Assembly (NCBI RefSeq): GCF_029945705.1
Contig: NZ_JAQSDC010000019.1
Coordinates: 1-34,829 of the forward strand
Length of the DNA: 34,829 nucleotides
Reading direction: 5' to 3'
Source: Methylotenera sp.
GTDB lineage: Bacteria; Pseudomonadota; Gammaproteobacteria; Burkholderiales; Methylophilaceae
Shown here one piece after another: positions 17,845-26,723 of the stretch. The notes below the pieces were generated by a model. It was not told the DNA's origin and made no database searches. It saw nothing but the letters and a program-made list of their open reading frames with translations. Each line of letters opens with the position of its first letter. The stretch's first letter is position 1. A program made the position numbers and the translations under genes.

Positions 17845-19002
17845 ATGAATGAATATCTTTTTACTTCAGAATCTGTTTCTGAAGGTCACCCAGACAAACT
17901 CGCAGATCAAGTATCAGACAGTATTTTAGATGCTATTCTAACCCAAGACCCAACCGCCCGTGTAGCCGCTGAAACCCTAGCCAATACTGGTTTGATTGTA
18001 TTAGCTGGTGAAATCACCACAACAGCGAATGTTGACTATATTAAAGTGGCGCGTGATGCAATTAAACGTATCGGTTACGACAATACCGAGTACGGTATTG
18101 ACTATAAAGGTTGTGCCGTACTAGTGGCTTATGACAAACAATCACCAGACATTGCCCAAGGCGTGGATGGCGCCCATGATGACCCACTAGACCAAGGTGC
18201 GGGTGACCAGGGTTTGATGTTTGGTTATGCCGTTGATGAAACGCCACAGTTAATGCCACTGCCTATTTGGCTGAGCCATCGTTTAATGGAGCGTCAAGCA
18301 CAGTTGCGTAAAGATGGTCGCTTGCCTTGGTTGCGTCCAGATGCAAAATCACAAGTAACCATTAAATACGTAGATGGTAAGCCAGACTCAATCGATACCG
18401 TTGTGGTTTCAACGCAGCATGCCCCTGAAATGACCTTAGAAGCCATTCGTGAAGCGGTAATTGAAGAAATCATCAAACCGATGTTGCCAAAAGAACTCAT
18501 AAAAGGTGACATTAAATATTTAGTGAACCCTACAGGGCGCTTTGTTATTGGCGGTCCACAAGGTGATTGTGGTTTAACGGGTCGTAAAATCATTGTAGAT
18601 ACTTACGGTGGTGCTGCACCGCACGGCGGCGGTGCTTTCTCAGGTAAAGATCCATCAAAAGTTGACCGTAGCGCGGCTTATGCAGGTCGCTATGTGGCTA
18701 AAAACATTGTCGCTGCAGGCTTGGCATCGCGTTGCTTGGTTCAAGTTTCTTACGCGATTGGCGTTGCACAGCCAACCAGCGTCATGGTCGAAACTTACGG
18801 TACAGGCAAGGTCAGCAACGAAGTGCTGACCGCTTTGGTGCGAGAGCATTTTGATTTACGCCCAAAAGGTATCGTAAAAATGTTGGATTTGCTACGTCCA
18901 ATTTACGCAAAAACAGCCGCTTATGGTCACTTTGGCCGAGATGAACCTGAGTTCACTTGGGAAGCGATTGATAAAGCTGCGGCATTAAAAGCGTCTATTT
19001 AG
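17845..19002 (+). CDS. metK: S-adenosylmethionine synthetase
   Basis: A 385-residue cytoplasmic enzyme that makes SAM from ATP and methionine. Diagnostic stretches are [11 protein letters not shown] (residues 12-22, with His15 and Asp17), [12 protein letters not shown] (the ATP loop) and [19 protein letters not shown] in the C-terminal third. Length matches E. coli MetK (384). A TACAAT at 17746-17751 is a possible -10, but no good -35 goes with it. An AAGG site lies about 11 bases before the start. The next genes are an HD-GYP protein and then ahcY, so the SAM-producing and SAH-removing steps are close neighbours. Confidence 0.98.
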   Translation: MNEYLFTSESVSEGHPDKLADQVSDSILDAILTQDPTARVAAETLANTGLIVLAGEITTTANVDYIKVARDAIKRIGYDNTEYGIDYKGCAVLVAYDKQSPDIAQGVDGAHDDPLDQGAGDQGLMFGYAVDETPQLMPLPIWLSHRLMERQAQLRKDGRLPWLRPDAKSQVTIKYVDGKPDSIDTVVVSTQHAPEMTLEAIREAVIEEIIKPMLPKELIKGDIKYLVNPTGRFVIGGPQGDCGLTGRKIIVDTYGGAAPHGGGAFSGKDPSKVDRSAAYAGRYVAKNIVAAGLASRCLVQVSYAIGVAQPTSVMVETYGTGKVSNEVLTALVREHFDLRPKGIVKMLDLLRPIYAKTAAYGHFGRDEPEFTWEAIDKAAALKASI

Positions 19003-19073
19003 AACAATTGGATTAACTACGCCCTTGCTAAAATAATGCTAACTATTTGTTAGAGTATTGTTAGTGGTGGCGT

Positions 19074-20306
19074 ATGTTAAAAGTTGTTTCTACAAAACAA
19101 GTTCGATTAGGTATGTTTATCCAAGAGCTGAAAGGTGCTTGGATAGACCATCCCTTCTGGAAAAAAGCTTTCAAATTAGAAGATCCTTCTGATTTGAAAA
19201 AGCTGCAAGCTAGTGTCATTAAAGAAGTTGTTATTGATACCTCTAAAGGCTTGGATGTTGAAGAGCTTAATGAGGTTGTAGCGTCAGTCACTTCTATGGT
19301 CGTAGATGTGACTGTTGAAGTCTTAGATATCCCCATCCCGTTGCCAAAGCCTAAACAAATCTCGGCTGCACAAGAGCAAACACAAGCAAAAAAAGTGATT
19401 AACGCTTCTAAAAAAGCTGTTGCATCTATGTTTCACGATGTACGGATGGGTAAAGCCGTCGATACTGAGGTCGCGATGCAATTAGTGGACGAGATTGCAG
19501 CGTCGGTAGATCGCAATTTGGGTGCATTGATTAGCCTAGTGCGACTAAAAAACAAAGATGAATATACGTACATGCACTCTATAGCAGTATGCGCATTGAT
19601 GGTGGCACTGGCTAAAGAGCTCAATTTAACTGACGCTGAAACTAAGCAAGCAGGATTGGCTGGTTTACTACATGATTTGGGAAAAGCAGGGATTCCTATC
19701 GAGGTGCTCAATAAACCTGGCGCACTAACGGAAGAGGAATTTAGCTTAGTTAAGCTGCATCCAGAGCGAGGCCATGCCATGCTAATCCAAGCTAGTATTT
19801 TGGATGAAGTGACACTCGACGTCTGTTTGCATCACCACGAAAAAATGAATGGGTCAGGTTATCCGCACAAATTAAAATCAGAAGAAATCAGCATTTTTGC
19901 CAAAATGGGTGCGGTGTGTGACGTATATGATGCAATTACATCGAATCGTCCCTACAAAGAAGGTTGGGAACCAGGGGTTTCATTACAACGAATGGCGCAG
20001 TGGACTGAGCATTTTGATGATCGAGTATTTAAAGCCTTTGTAAAAAGTGTAGGTATTTATCCAATTGGCTCTATGGTAAAACTTAAATCTGGCCGTTTAG
20101 CAGTCGTTATTGACCAAAGCCCGAAGTCGTTATTGTTGCCTATTATTAAAGTGTTTTTCTCTACAAAATCAAAATCTCGAATAAAAATAGAATTGATTGA
20201 TTTATCAAAACCACATGAACAAGACTCAATTGTGGGTCATGAAAATCCAAGTGCTTGGGGGATTAATGATATTCATGAAATATGGAGCCAATATGAGATT
20301 TGGTAA
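19074..20306 (+). CDS. HD-GYP domain protein with N-terminal DUF3391, probable c-di-GMP phosphodiesterase
   Basis: A 410-residue protein with an N-terminal DUF3391 domain (about 1-130, starting with VSTKQVRLGMFIQEL) and an HD-GYP domain (about 150-330). The metal-binding and signature residues are complete: His168, HD at 200-201 in LLHDLGKAGIP, His229 and His234 in HPERGH, the HHHEKMNGSGYP segment (253-264) and Asp283 in VCDVYDA. An active phosphodiesterase that linearises c-di-GMP is therefore expected. No membrane helix is seen. It lies 71 bases after metK on the same strand and before the ahcY promoter; readthrough from metK is possible because I see no strong terminator between them. Confidence 0.92.
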   Translation: MLKVVSTKQVRLGMFIQELKGAWIDHPFWKKAFKLEDPSDLKKLQASVIKEVVIDTSKGLDVEELNEVVASVTSMVVDVTVEVLDIPIPLPKPKQISAAQEQTQAKKVINASKKAVASMFHDVRMGKAVDTEVAMQLVDEIAASVDRNLGALISLVRLKNKDEYTYMHSIAVCALMVALAKELNLTDAETKQAGLAGLLHDLGKAGIPIEVLNKPGALTEEEFSLVKLHPERGHAMLIQASILDEVTLDVCLHHHEKMNGSGYPHKLKSEEISIFAKMGAVCDVYDAITSNRPYKEGWEPGVSLQRMAQWTEHFDDRVFKAFVKSVGIYPIGSMVKLKSGRLAVVIDQSPKSLLLPIIKVFFSTKSKSRIKIELIDLSKPHEQDSIVGHENPSAWGINDIHEIWSQYEIW

Positions 20307-20337
20307 CAAAATTATTTACTTAGGTGTTTTTATCTAT

Positions 20338-20366
20338 TTGTAGACTTAAAAAATATCAAGTATAAT
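20338..20366 (+). promoter_or_regulatory. Sigma-70 type promoter for the ahcY transcript
   Basis: TTGTAG at 20338-20343 and a consensus TATAAT at 20361-20366 are separated by exactly 17 bases. Transcription would begin near 20373, just before the first paired base of the SAH riboswitch at 20376, which fits well. Confidence 0.8.
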
Positions 20367-20375
20367 TTAGAAATT

Positions 20376-20448
20376 CCGAGGAGCGCTGCGAGAGCTGAAG
20401 TTACTTATCATCCTCCCAGGCTCGGAAAATGTTTTAACGGCGCTCACC
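20376..20448 (+). promoter_or_regulatory. SAH riboswitch (S-adenosylhomocysteine)
   Basis: Matches the SAH riboswitch consensus: CCGAGGAGCGCTGC at the 5' end, CCAGGCTCGG in the middle and AACGGCGCTCACC at the 3' end. P1 is CCGAG (20376-20380) with CTCGG (20421-20425); the pseudoknot P2 is GAGCGC (20381-20386) with GCGCTC (20440-20445). It sits directly upstream of ahcY, the gene this class normally activates when SAH builds up. Downstream, GGTGAG at 20478-20483 can pair with CTCACC at 20443-20448, which overlaps P2, and encloses a CCGTGC/GCACGG hairpin (20457-20471). The two folds exclude each other, as expected of an expression platform. I could not tell whether control acts on termination or on translation. 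Confidence 0.95.
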
Positions 20449-20546
20449 ATTATTAACCGTGCCGGGCACGGGATACGGGTGAGAAAAGCGTTAGCATCTC
20501 TAGTTTATTCCCCATCCCCCCGGTCACACATTCAAGGAAATTAAAA

Positions 20547-21971
20547 ATGAATATTGTGACTGCAGATATTAAAAATACAAGTAAAGACTATGTAATTGCC
20601 GATATTGGCTTAGCTGCTTTTGGCCGCAAAGAAATTGCGATTGCTGAAACAGAAATGCCAGGTTTGATGGCCATTCGCGAAGAGTTTGCTAAAGCGCAAC
20701 CACTTAAAGGTGCGCGTATTACGGGTTCTTTGCACATGACCATTCAAACAGCCGTGCTGATTGAAACACTAAAAGACTTGGGTGCTGAACTACGTTGGGC
20801 ATCATGCAACATTTACTCAACCCAAGACCACGCTGCTGCCGCAATTGCTGCTGGCGGCACGCCAGTATTCGCCATTAAAGGTGAAACCTTGACTGAGTAC
20901 TGGGATTACACTCATCGCATTTTTGAGTGGACTGACGGTGGCTATACAAACATGATTTTAGATGACGGTGGCGATGCGACATTGTTGCTTCATCTTGGTA
21001 CACGAGCAGAAAAAGACTTGTCAGTGATTGCAAATCCTACTTCAGAAGAAGAAGTTTGCTTGTTTGATGCAATTAAAACTAAGTTAAAAGTTGATCCAAC
21101 TTGGTACTCAGTGCGTTTAGCCAAGATTATCGGCGTGACTGAAGAAACCACCACTGGCGTGCATCGTTTGTATCAAATGCATAAAGAAGGCAAATTAGCT
21201 TTTCCAGCGATTAACGTGAATGACTCAGTAACTAAATCAAAATTCGATAATCTCTACGGCTGCCGTGAATCATTGGTTGATGCGATTAAACGCGCAACTG
21301 ACGTGATGATTGCAGGTAAAGTAGCTATCGTAGCGGGTTACGGCGATGTGGGTAAAGGCTCTGCACAAGCTCTACGCGCACTTTCAGCACAAGTTTGGGT
21401 CACTGAAATTGACCCAATCTGCGCATTGCAAGCGGCGATGGAAGGCTACCGCGTAGTGACCATGGATTACGCGTGTGAACACGGTGATATTTTTGTGACG
21501 GCAACTGGTAATTATCACGTGATTAGCCATGACCATATGGCTAAAATGAAAGACCAAGCGATTGTTTGTAATATTGGCCATTTTGATAACGAGATTGATG
21601 TTGCTTCTCTTGAGAAGTATGAGTGGGATGAAATCAAGCCACAAGTTGACCATGTGATTTTCCCTGATGGTAAAAAAATCATCTTGCTAGCAAAAGGTCG
21701 TTTGGTGAATTTAGGCTGCGGCACTGGTCATCCAAGCTACGTGATGAGTTCATCGTTTGCCAATCAAACTATTGCGCAAATTGAGTTATTTACGCAAACT
21801 GCTAATTACCCAGTAGGTGTATATACTTTGCCTAAGCATTTAGATGAAAAAGTTGCGGTATTACAATTGAGAAAACTGAATGCACAGTTGTCTGTATTAA
21901 CTGATCAACAAGCAGCATATATTGGTGTGCAAAAACAAGGCCCTTACAAGCCAGACACATACCGCTACTAA
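20547..21971 (+). CDS. ahcY: Adenosylhomocysteinase (SAH hydrolase)
   Basis: A 474-residue NAD-dependent enzyme that splits S-adenosylhomocysteine into homocysteine and adenosine, relieving product inhibition of methyltransferases. The NAD-binding glycine motif [11 protein letters not shown] lies near residue 265, and the substrate-domain segments [12 protein letters not shown] and [15 protein letters not shown] and the C-terminal KPDTYRY are classical. The length, greater than in many bacterial forms, is usual for proteobacterial AhcY. A GGAAA site precedes the ATG. It is controlled by the SAH riboswitch upstream and is followed on the same strand by a holin-type gene and metF, forming a methyl-cycle operon. 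Confidence 0.98.
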   Translation: MNIVTADIKNTSKDYVIADIGLAAFGRKEIAIAETEMPGLMAIREEFAKAQPLKGARITGSLHMTIQTAVLIETLKDLGAELRWASCNIYSTQDHAAAAIAAGGTPVFAIKGETLTEYWDYTHRIFEWTDGGYTNMILDDGGDATLLLHLGTRAEKDLSVIANPTSEEEVCLFDAIKTKLKVDPTWYSVRLAKIIGVTEETTTGVHRLYQMHKEGKLAFPAINVNDSVTKSKFDNLYGCRESLVDAIKRATDVMIAGKVAIVAGYGDVGKGSAQALRALSAQVWVTEIDPICALQAAMEGYRVVTMDYACEHGDIFVTATGNYHVISHDHMAKMKDQAIVCNIGHFDNEIDVASLEKYEWDEIKPQVDHVIFPDGKKIILLAKGRLVNLGCGTGHPSYVMSSSFANQTIAQIELFTQTANYPVGVYTLPKHLDEKVAVLQLRKLNAQLSVLTDQQAAYIGVQKQGPYKPDTYRY

Positions 21972-22002
21972 GCAACATTAACGCTTATTAAGGAATTAGC
22001 CT

Positions 22003-22353
22003 GTGAAACTATTATTTGTATCGGTATTAAATGCATTGGCTTTGTTATTAGTCACACATTTTGTGCCAGATATTCACGTGGCTAATTTCACAACAGCGCT
22101 ATTGGCAGCATTGCTGATTGGCTTAGTCAATATGTTGATTAAGCCAATTCTGGTTATATTAACGCTACCCATTACCATTCTTACACTCGGGCTTTTTATT
22201 CTGGTGATTAATGGCATATTATTTTATGGCGTTGGTCATTGGCTACAAGGATTTGAGGTTAAAACTTTAATGGCTGGCATTATCGGTGCGCTGGTATATA
22301 GCGTGCTCTCTTGGCTGTTCGCAGCCATTGTGATTGACAATAAAAAAGACTAA
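22003..22353 (+). CDS. Phage-holin-family (PF04020-type) small membrane protein
   Basis: A 116-residue protein with four hydrophobic helices (about 2-20, 28-47, 50-75 and 88-112) and the LIGLVNMLIKPILVILTLPITILTLG region typical of the mycobacterial-type holin family PF04020. Despite the name it is a chromosomal housekeeping-type protein, and its role is unknown. It begins with GTG at 22003, supported by AAGGAA eight bases upstream. It lies between ahcY and metF with gaps of 31 and 16 bases, an arrangement that recurs in betaproteobacteria, so it is probably part of the riboswitch-controlled operon. Confidence 0.9.
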   Translation: MKLLFVSVLNALALLLVTHFVPDIHVANFTTALLAALLIGLVNMLIKPILVILTLPITILTLGLFILVINGILFYGVGHWLQGFEVKTLMAGIIGALVYSVLSWLFAAIVIDNKKD

Positions 22354-22369
22354 TAACAAAGAGTAATAC

Positions 22370-23203
22370 ATGAAAAAAACTGCATTTAGTTTTGAGTTTT
22401 TCCCGCCCAAAACAAGCGACGGCATAGATAAGCTACGAGAAAATCGCGCAAAATTAGCGCAATATAATCCGGAGTTCTTTTCTGTTACCTTTGGGGCAGG
22501 AGGTTCTACACGCGATAGAACCATGGATACTGTGTTGGAAATTCAGCAAGAAGGTTTTCAGTCTGCACCGCATATTTCATGTGTTTCATCTAGTAAAGAA
22601 GAAATTCGTGATTTGCTAAAAACCTATCAAGAGCGTGGTATCAAGCGTTTGGTGGCATTGCGTGGTGACGTACCATCAGGTGAAGTAAGCGCAGGTGATT
22701 TTAAATATGCAGTAGAGTTGGTTGAATTTATTCGTGCCGAAACTGGCAATCAGTTCCATATTGAAGTGGCCGCTTACCCAGAGTTTCATCCAGAAGCGAG
22801 AACGCCTAAAGCGGACTTGCTAAACTTAAAACGTAAAGTAGATGCGGGTGCCAACTCAGCCATTACGCAGTATTTTTACAACGCGGACGCATACTTTAGA
22901 TTTGTAGATCAATGCGAGGCTACTGGCATTGATGTGCCTATCGTGCCTGGTATTATGCCGATTTATAACATTACACAGTTAGCTAGATTCTCTAGCGTTT
23001 GCGGTGCTGATATTCCACGTTGGCTTAAAATGCGCCTAGAAGAGTATGGCGAAGATATAGATTCTTTACGCGCATTTGGCGTAGATGTCGTGAGTGAATT
23101 ATGTGAGACATTGCAAGCTTGGGGAGTGCCAAGCCTGCATTTCTATACGCTGAATCGTTCTACAATGATTAGTAAAATCATAGAAAATATTAGCGAAAAA
23201 TAG
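22370..23203 (+). CDS. metF: 5,10-methylenetetrahydrofolate reductase
   Basis: A 277-residue FAD-dependent TIM-barrel enzyme that reduces methylene-THF to methyl-THF, the methyl donor for methionine synthesis. Family segments are SFEFFPPKT at the N-terminus (with the catalytic Glu), SVTFGAGGS, ALRGDVP, the AAYPEFHPEA region, ITQYFYNADAYFRF and the FYTLNRS C-terminus. The start has an AAAGAG site 8 bases upstream. As the last gene of the ahcY operon it is likely to rise with SAH, linking removal of SAH to remethylation of homocysteine. A strong terminator follows. Confidence 0.97.
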   Translation: MKKTAFSFEFFPPKTSDGIDKLRENRAKLAQYNPEFFSVTFGAGGSTRDRTMDTVLEIQQEGFQSAPHISCVSSSKEEIRDLLKTYQERGIKRLVALRGDVPSGEVSAGDFKYAVELVEFIRAETGNQFHIEVAAYPEFHPEARTPKADLLNLKRKVDAGANSAITQYFYNADAYFRFVDQCEATGIDVPIVPGIMPIYNITQLARFSSVCGADIPRWLKMRLEEYGEDIDSLRAFGVDVVSELCETLQAWGVPSLHFYTLNRSTMISKIIENISEK

Positions 23204-23236
23204 CGCTTTAATTCGCTAGTGAAAATGTTAAAAAAT

Positions 23237-23269
23237 AAAAACCGACTTGCTAATGCAAAGTCGGTTTTT
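23237..23269. terminator. Shared terminator for metF and smg
   Basis: Perfect 12-bp inverted repeat AAAAACCGACTT / AAGTCGGTTTTT with a further GC/GC pair in the loop and T runs on both strands. On the minus strand the last codons and stop of smg (23250) lie inside the hairpin. Confidence 0.95.
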
Positions 23270-23723
23270 GTTTATTGAGCAAAGCATCTTCAATAAATAA
23301 ATATTCTTTGGTTTTATCAGGGCCAGATTTACTTGCACCCCAAGTAGTCATTAGCACAATCCAACGCATTTCTTCTATGCTGATTAACGGCTGTGGCAAA
23401 TTCATGGCTAGCTCAAGTATCAACTCGCGCTGTGCGGTATTGAGAATTTTAGCTTGAACCAAAAATAAGACAAAACCTAAGCTTTCCCCCGTTATTTTTT
23501 TAAGTTCATCGCTAGTAAATATCCGTGTGCTTACGTGATTAGGCGTTTCAAATATATCCGCTTGATCGGCCATCAGCTCTAGCTGATTGAACCAATCAAA
23601 TGCGCCGTTAATATCTTGCTCATCAAAGCCTGCAGCACTTAACTCTCTTGAAAGCGTGCTCTCGTCAGGCCTAAAGTGTGTATCAATGTAATTCTCAAAC
23701 ATATAAACCAATACTTCAAACAT
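23250..23723 (-). CDS. smg: Smg family protein (DUF494)
   Basis: A 157-residue protein of the Smg/DUF494 family: it starts MFEVLVYMFENYIDTHFRPD and shows the acidic helical middle and EMRWIVLMTTWG near the C-terminus seen throughout the family. Smg is a small cytoplasmic protein of unknown function encoded beside dprA (smf) in many proteobacteria, as here, where it follows dprA on the same strand after 95 bases. A GGATAA sequence lies before the ATG. The stop lies within the shared terminator hairpin, so the end of the coding region and the terminator overlap. Confidence 0.92.
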   Translation of the reverse strand: MFEVLVYMFENYIDTHFRPDESTLSRELSAAGFDEQDINGAFDWFNQLELMADQADIFETPNHVSTRIFTSDELKKITGESLGFVLFLVQAKILNTAQRELILELAMNLPQPLISIEEMRWIVLMTTWGASKSGPDKTKEYLFIEDALLNKQKPTLH

Positions 23724-23818
23724 GATGTTTATCCTTAAATTAGAGTTATTCTTAAATAAAGTGTGATGGTTTATGCATAAATCAAATTTCTAAATTTCCC
23801 TAAATTTAGATGAATCAG

Positions 23819-24934
23819 TTACACAATTTTTTGATATTTTCCGCCTGCTAGGCTAGCAACACTCCCTTCTAATTCCAATAGCATTAGCATGGATGAAACT
23901 TCGCTCACCGTCAAGCCACTTAAGTTGACTAAATTTTCTAATGTAATCGGCTCATAACCCATTAGAGTGAGCATTGTGTGATTAGTTTTAAGTTCGTCAC
24001 TGACTTCGCCATTAATGTTTGAGTATTGATTGTTTAAGTCCAATTCTTCAACAATATCTTGTAGGCTATCGACCAATTTAGCGCCTTGCTTGATGAGCTG
24101 ATGGCAGCCTTTGGACATGGGAGAATGAATCGAGCCGGGTATGGCAAATACTTCGCGACCTTGCTCCGCAGAGAGGCGCGCTGTAATTTGCGAACCACTT
24201 TGCAGATTCGCTTCAACTACCAAGCAGCCTAAACTTAAGCCGCTAATGATGCGATTACGTTTAGGAAAGTTTTGTGGTTTAGATGGCGTACTTAAAGCGA
24301 ACTCAGAAATAATGAGTCCACGTTCGACGATTTGATGGGCTAAATCTCGATGTTTAGCTGGGTAAACAATATCTAAGCCAGTGCCAACTACGGCAATAGT
24401 TGAACCTTTGGCTTTTAAGGCGCCTCTGTGCGCCGCACCATCAATGCCAAGAGCCAAGCCACTTACGATACATAAGCCGTATTCAGACAAACCTTGCGCA
24501 AACGCCTCAGCATTTTTTTCACCTTGCACCGAGGCATTGCGGCTACCAACAATTGCAATGCTAGGTTGATTGAGTAGAGCTAGATTGCCTTTTGCGTACA
24601 AAAAAGCTGGAGGATCGCTAATCTCGAGCAGTGCTTGGGGATATTCTGTGTCAGCAAGCGTGACTAAATGATTGTTAGGTTGTGATAACCAGCGTAGCGA
24701 ACCGGAAAGGGCATCATGATTAACACCTTTTGTGATTTCCGCTGCAATGGTATCTGACACAACCTCTTTTAGTTGGCTATAACTTGCGTCAAAAACATTG
24801 CTAGGGTTGCCGAAAGTTTTGAGTAGCTGGCAAAACGTTTGTGAGCCAATGCCATGAATGCTACTTAAGGCTATCCACAGTGATTTTTCTACAAGAGCAT
24901 CGCTGTAGGCATCATCACTGCGGTTTTCTTGCAT
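23819..24934 (-). CDS. dprA: DNA-processing protein DprA (Smf)
   Basis: A 371-residue protein that binds incoming single-stranded DNA and loads RecA during natural transformation. The N-terminal HhH/SAM-like region is about 15-75. The Rossmann-like core (about 90-300) has AIVGSRNAS (127-135), SGLALGIDGAAH (158-169), GTGLDIVYP and FPKRNRIISGLS. A C-terminal winged-helix domain (about 310-371, LTLMGYEPITLENLVNLSGLT) completes the typical layout, so it is full length. No good ribosome site precedes the ATG, which lies only 11 bases after the LysM gene and may be translated through coupling. DprA presence alone does not show that the organism is competent. Confidence 0.95.
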   Translation of the reverse strand: MQENRSDDAYSDALVEKSLWIALSSIHGIGSQTFCQLLKTFGNPSNVFDASYSQLKEVVSDTIAAEITKGVNHDALSGSLRWLSQPNNHLVTLADTEYPQALLEISDPPAFLYAKGNLALLNQPSIAIVGSRNASVQGEKNAEAFAQGLSEYGLCIVSGLALGIDGAAHRGALKAKGSTIAVVGTGLDIVYPAKHRDLAHQIVERGLIISEFALSTPSKPQNFPKRNRIISGLSLGCLVVEANLQSGSQITARLSAEQGREVFAIPGSIHSPMSKGCHQLIKQGAKLVDSLQDIVEELDLNNQYSNINGEVSDELKTNHTMLTLMGYEPITLENLVNLSGLTVSEVSSMLMLLELEGSVASLAGGKYQKIV

Positions 24935-24945
24935 AAGCGCTTATA

Positions 24946-26010
24946 TTAAGGTGTTGTTACAACATCAAGCGTGTTGATGGGTTGTGATGCTTGCATGATT
25001 AAAGCATATGACACATTTTCAAATACGCGGAATACCATTAATAAGCCAATGCGCTCATCAGGTAGTTTAACCATGCCAGGCTCAAGCCCAGAGGCTGATT
25101 TAGTATTCTTTGCACCTTTTTCTTTAACGTATTCAGGATCTTTAATCACGTTTCCATAGCGATTAATTGCCAGTACATGTCCAACCTCAATGCCATCTTT
25201 AGTTCCGCGGCTAATCGACACTATACTTTGTGGGCCTGCTTCAGCAAGGCCACCATAAACCTTAATGATGCGACCTGATATTGCAGACTCTGGTGCGTGC
25301 GGTACAAAGTTTGTGACGACTTCATCACCAGACGGCACCAATCGATCTTTAACAAAAATCTCTTCTTTAGCTTTGGTAATGTCTGCGCTTGCTGGTTCTC
25401 CATATTTGGTAATTTTAGTGTCGCCCAAATAGATAGCTTCTATACCTAATACTTTTTTAGTGACAGGGTCTACTAAGTTGTCGCCTGGGCGATAAACATA
25501 CCAATTCAGGTTGCCACCTTCTTCGATTTTATTAATATAAACACGCGTACCAGGGCTAAGCACTACACGGTTATCTTGGCCTGCGATGATTCTAGGTGAC
25601 TTATCCAGTTGATCCTTTTCAATCACCAGCGGCTGGCTTAAAAATGGTGCGATTGCCTTGAGCTGAATGGTGGAAATGGCTGTTTTATCTAATGGCTCCT
25701 CAACTGCACCTGGTTGTAGGGTGACTGTTTCGCGTAATAAACGCAATTGCGGGGTACCGCTGCTCATGTCCAAAACTATCAAGTCACCAGGATAAATCCA
25801 GTGTGGATTTTTAATTTGAGCGCGGTTTAGTTTCCAAATGCTAGGCCATTGCCATGGATCTTTTAGGAATTGAGCTGAAATCCCCCATAAAGTATCGCCT
25901 TTCACCACAACATGTCGGTCAGGATGGTCAGTTTTTAGTGTAACCACTTGTGCGTTAACATTGAAGCTTATGCAACAAAACATGAGCAGCGTTATAATAT
26001 GGCGAAACAT
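24946..26010 (-). CDS. LysM domain-containing secreted protein
   Basis: A 354-residue protein with a signal peptide (residues 1-20, ending NVNA-Q) and one N-terminal LysM domain (about 33-78; VVKGDTLWGISAQFLKD to NPHWIYPGDLIVL), which binds peptidoglycan. The long remainder (about 80-354) is the conserved extension of LysM proteins found next to dprA in betaproteobacteria and has no catalytic motif that I recognise; the GRIIKVYGGLAEAGPQSIVSI region resembles a beta-rich fold. A cell-wall-associated periplasmic role is likely. GAGG lies about 8 bases before the ATG. It is divergent from def and is followed by dprA and smg. Confidence 0.9.
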   Translation of the reverse strand: MFRHIITLLMFCCISFNVNAQVVTLKTDHPDRHVVVKGDTLWGISAQFLKDPWQWPSIWKLNRAQIKNPHWIYPGDLIVLDMSSGTPQLRLLRETVTLQPGAVEEPLDKTAISTIQLKAIAPFLSQPLVIEKDQLDKSPRIIAGQDNRVVLSPGTRVYINKIEEGGNLNWYVYRPGDNLVDPVTKKVLGIEAIYLGDTKITKYGEPASADITKAKEEIFVKDRLVPSGDEVVTNFVPHAPESAISGRIIKVYGGLAEAGPQSIVSISRGTKDGIEVGHVLAINRYGNVIKDPEYVKEKGAKNTKSASGLEPGMVKLPDERIGLLMVFRVFENVSYALIMQASQPINTLDVVTTP

Positions 26011-26048
26011 ATATTGATGACCTCGGTCAAAAATGCATTATAAAATAT

Positions 26049-26102
26049 GCGGATTAAATAACTACTTTAACCGCGAAATTACGTTAAATTTATCACGTAA
26101 TT
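26049..26102. promoter_or_regulatory. Paired palindromes between LysM gene and def
   Basis: Two adjoining inverted repeats lie in the divergent region: GCGG-A-TTAAA with TTTAACCGC (26049-26058 and 26066-26074, one bulged base), and AATTACGT with ACGTAATT (26077-26084 and 26095-26102, 10-base spacer). Either could be an operator or an RNA hairpin of a divergent leader. No matching regulator is encoded next to them. Confidence 0.4.
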
Positions 26103-26182
26103 CATTAAACAATCAAGCTTTTATGGAAAAACAACCATATTTGTAGTAACAATTTAGCTTTTAAGGATACAACAAGGCTTTT

Positions 26183-26683
26183 ATGGCAATTCTAGACATA
26201 CTTAATTATCCGGATCCGCGCTTACATAAGGTGGCTAAACCAATTAAAGAGGTGGATGCGAGCATTCGTCGTTTAATCGATGATATGCGAGAGACCATGT
26301 ACGACGCGCCTGGCATAGGCTTGGCGGCTACGCAGGTGGATCAGCACATTCAACTTTTAATTATTGATACTAGCGAAACTAAAGACCATTTGCAGGTGTT
26401 TATTAATCCAAAAATTACTAAAAAAAGTGGCGAGCAAGATTATGAAGAAGGTTGTTTGTCTGTGCCTGGCGTGTATGAAACGGTCACTCGAGCTGAAAAG
26501 ATTACAGTTGAAGCTTTAGATTACAACGGAAAACCATTTACATTGAAAGCTGAAGGTTTATTAAGTATCTGCATTCAGCACGAAATGGATCACTTGCTGG
26601 GTAAAGTCTTTGTCGAGTACTTATCGCCACTCAAGCGTAGTCGCATAAAAAATAAAATGCTGAAACTCACGCGCCAGAAGTAG
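26183..26683 (+). CDS. def: Peptide deformylase
   Basis: A 166-residue metalloenzyme that removes the formyl group from nascent proteins. All three family motifs are intact: GIGLAATQV (44-52), EGCLSVPG (89-96, Cys91 as metal ligand) and QHEMDHL (132-138, His133, Glu134, His137). An AAGG site lies a few bases before the ATG. It is followed after 40 bases by fmt, the enzyme that adds the formyl group to the initiator tRNA, the usual def-fmt pair. Confidence 0.98.
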   Translation: MAILDILNYPDPRLHKVAKPIKEVDASIRRLIDDMRETMYDAPGIGLAATQVDQHIQLLIIDTSETKDHLQVFINPKITKKSGEQDYEEGCLSVPGVYETVTRAEKITVEALDYNGKPFTLKAEGLLSICIQHEMDHLLGKVFVEYLSPLKRSRIKNKMLKLTRQK

Positions 26684-26723
26684 TGGTGCAGTAAGTCACT
26701 CAGTGTTCATTTAGGAAAATACT

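Noticed and set aside
22003-22353. Prophage, because of the holin family name
   Set aside because: There are no other phage genes nearby, and this family is a standard neighbour of ahcY and metF.
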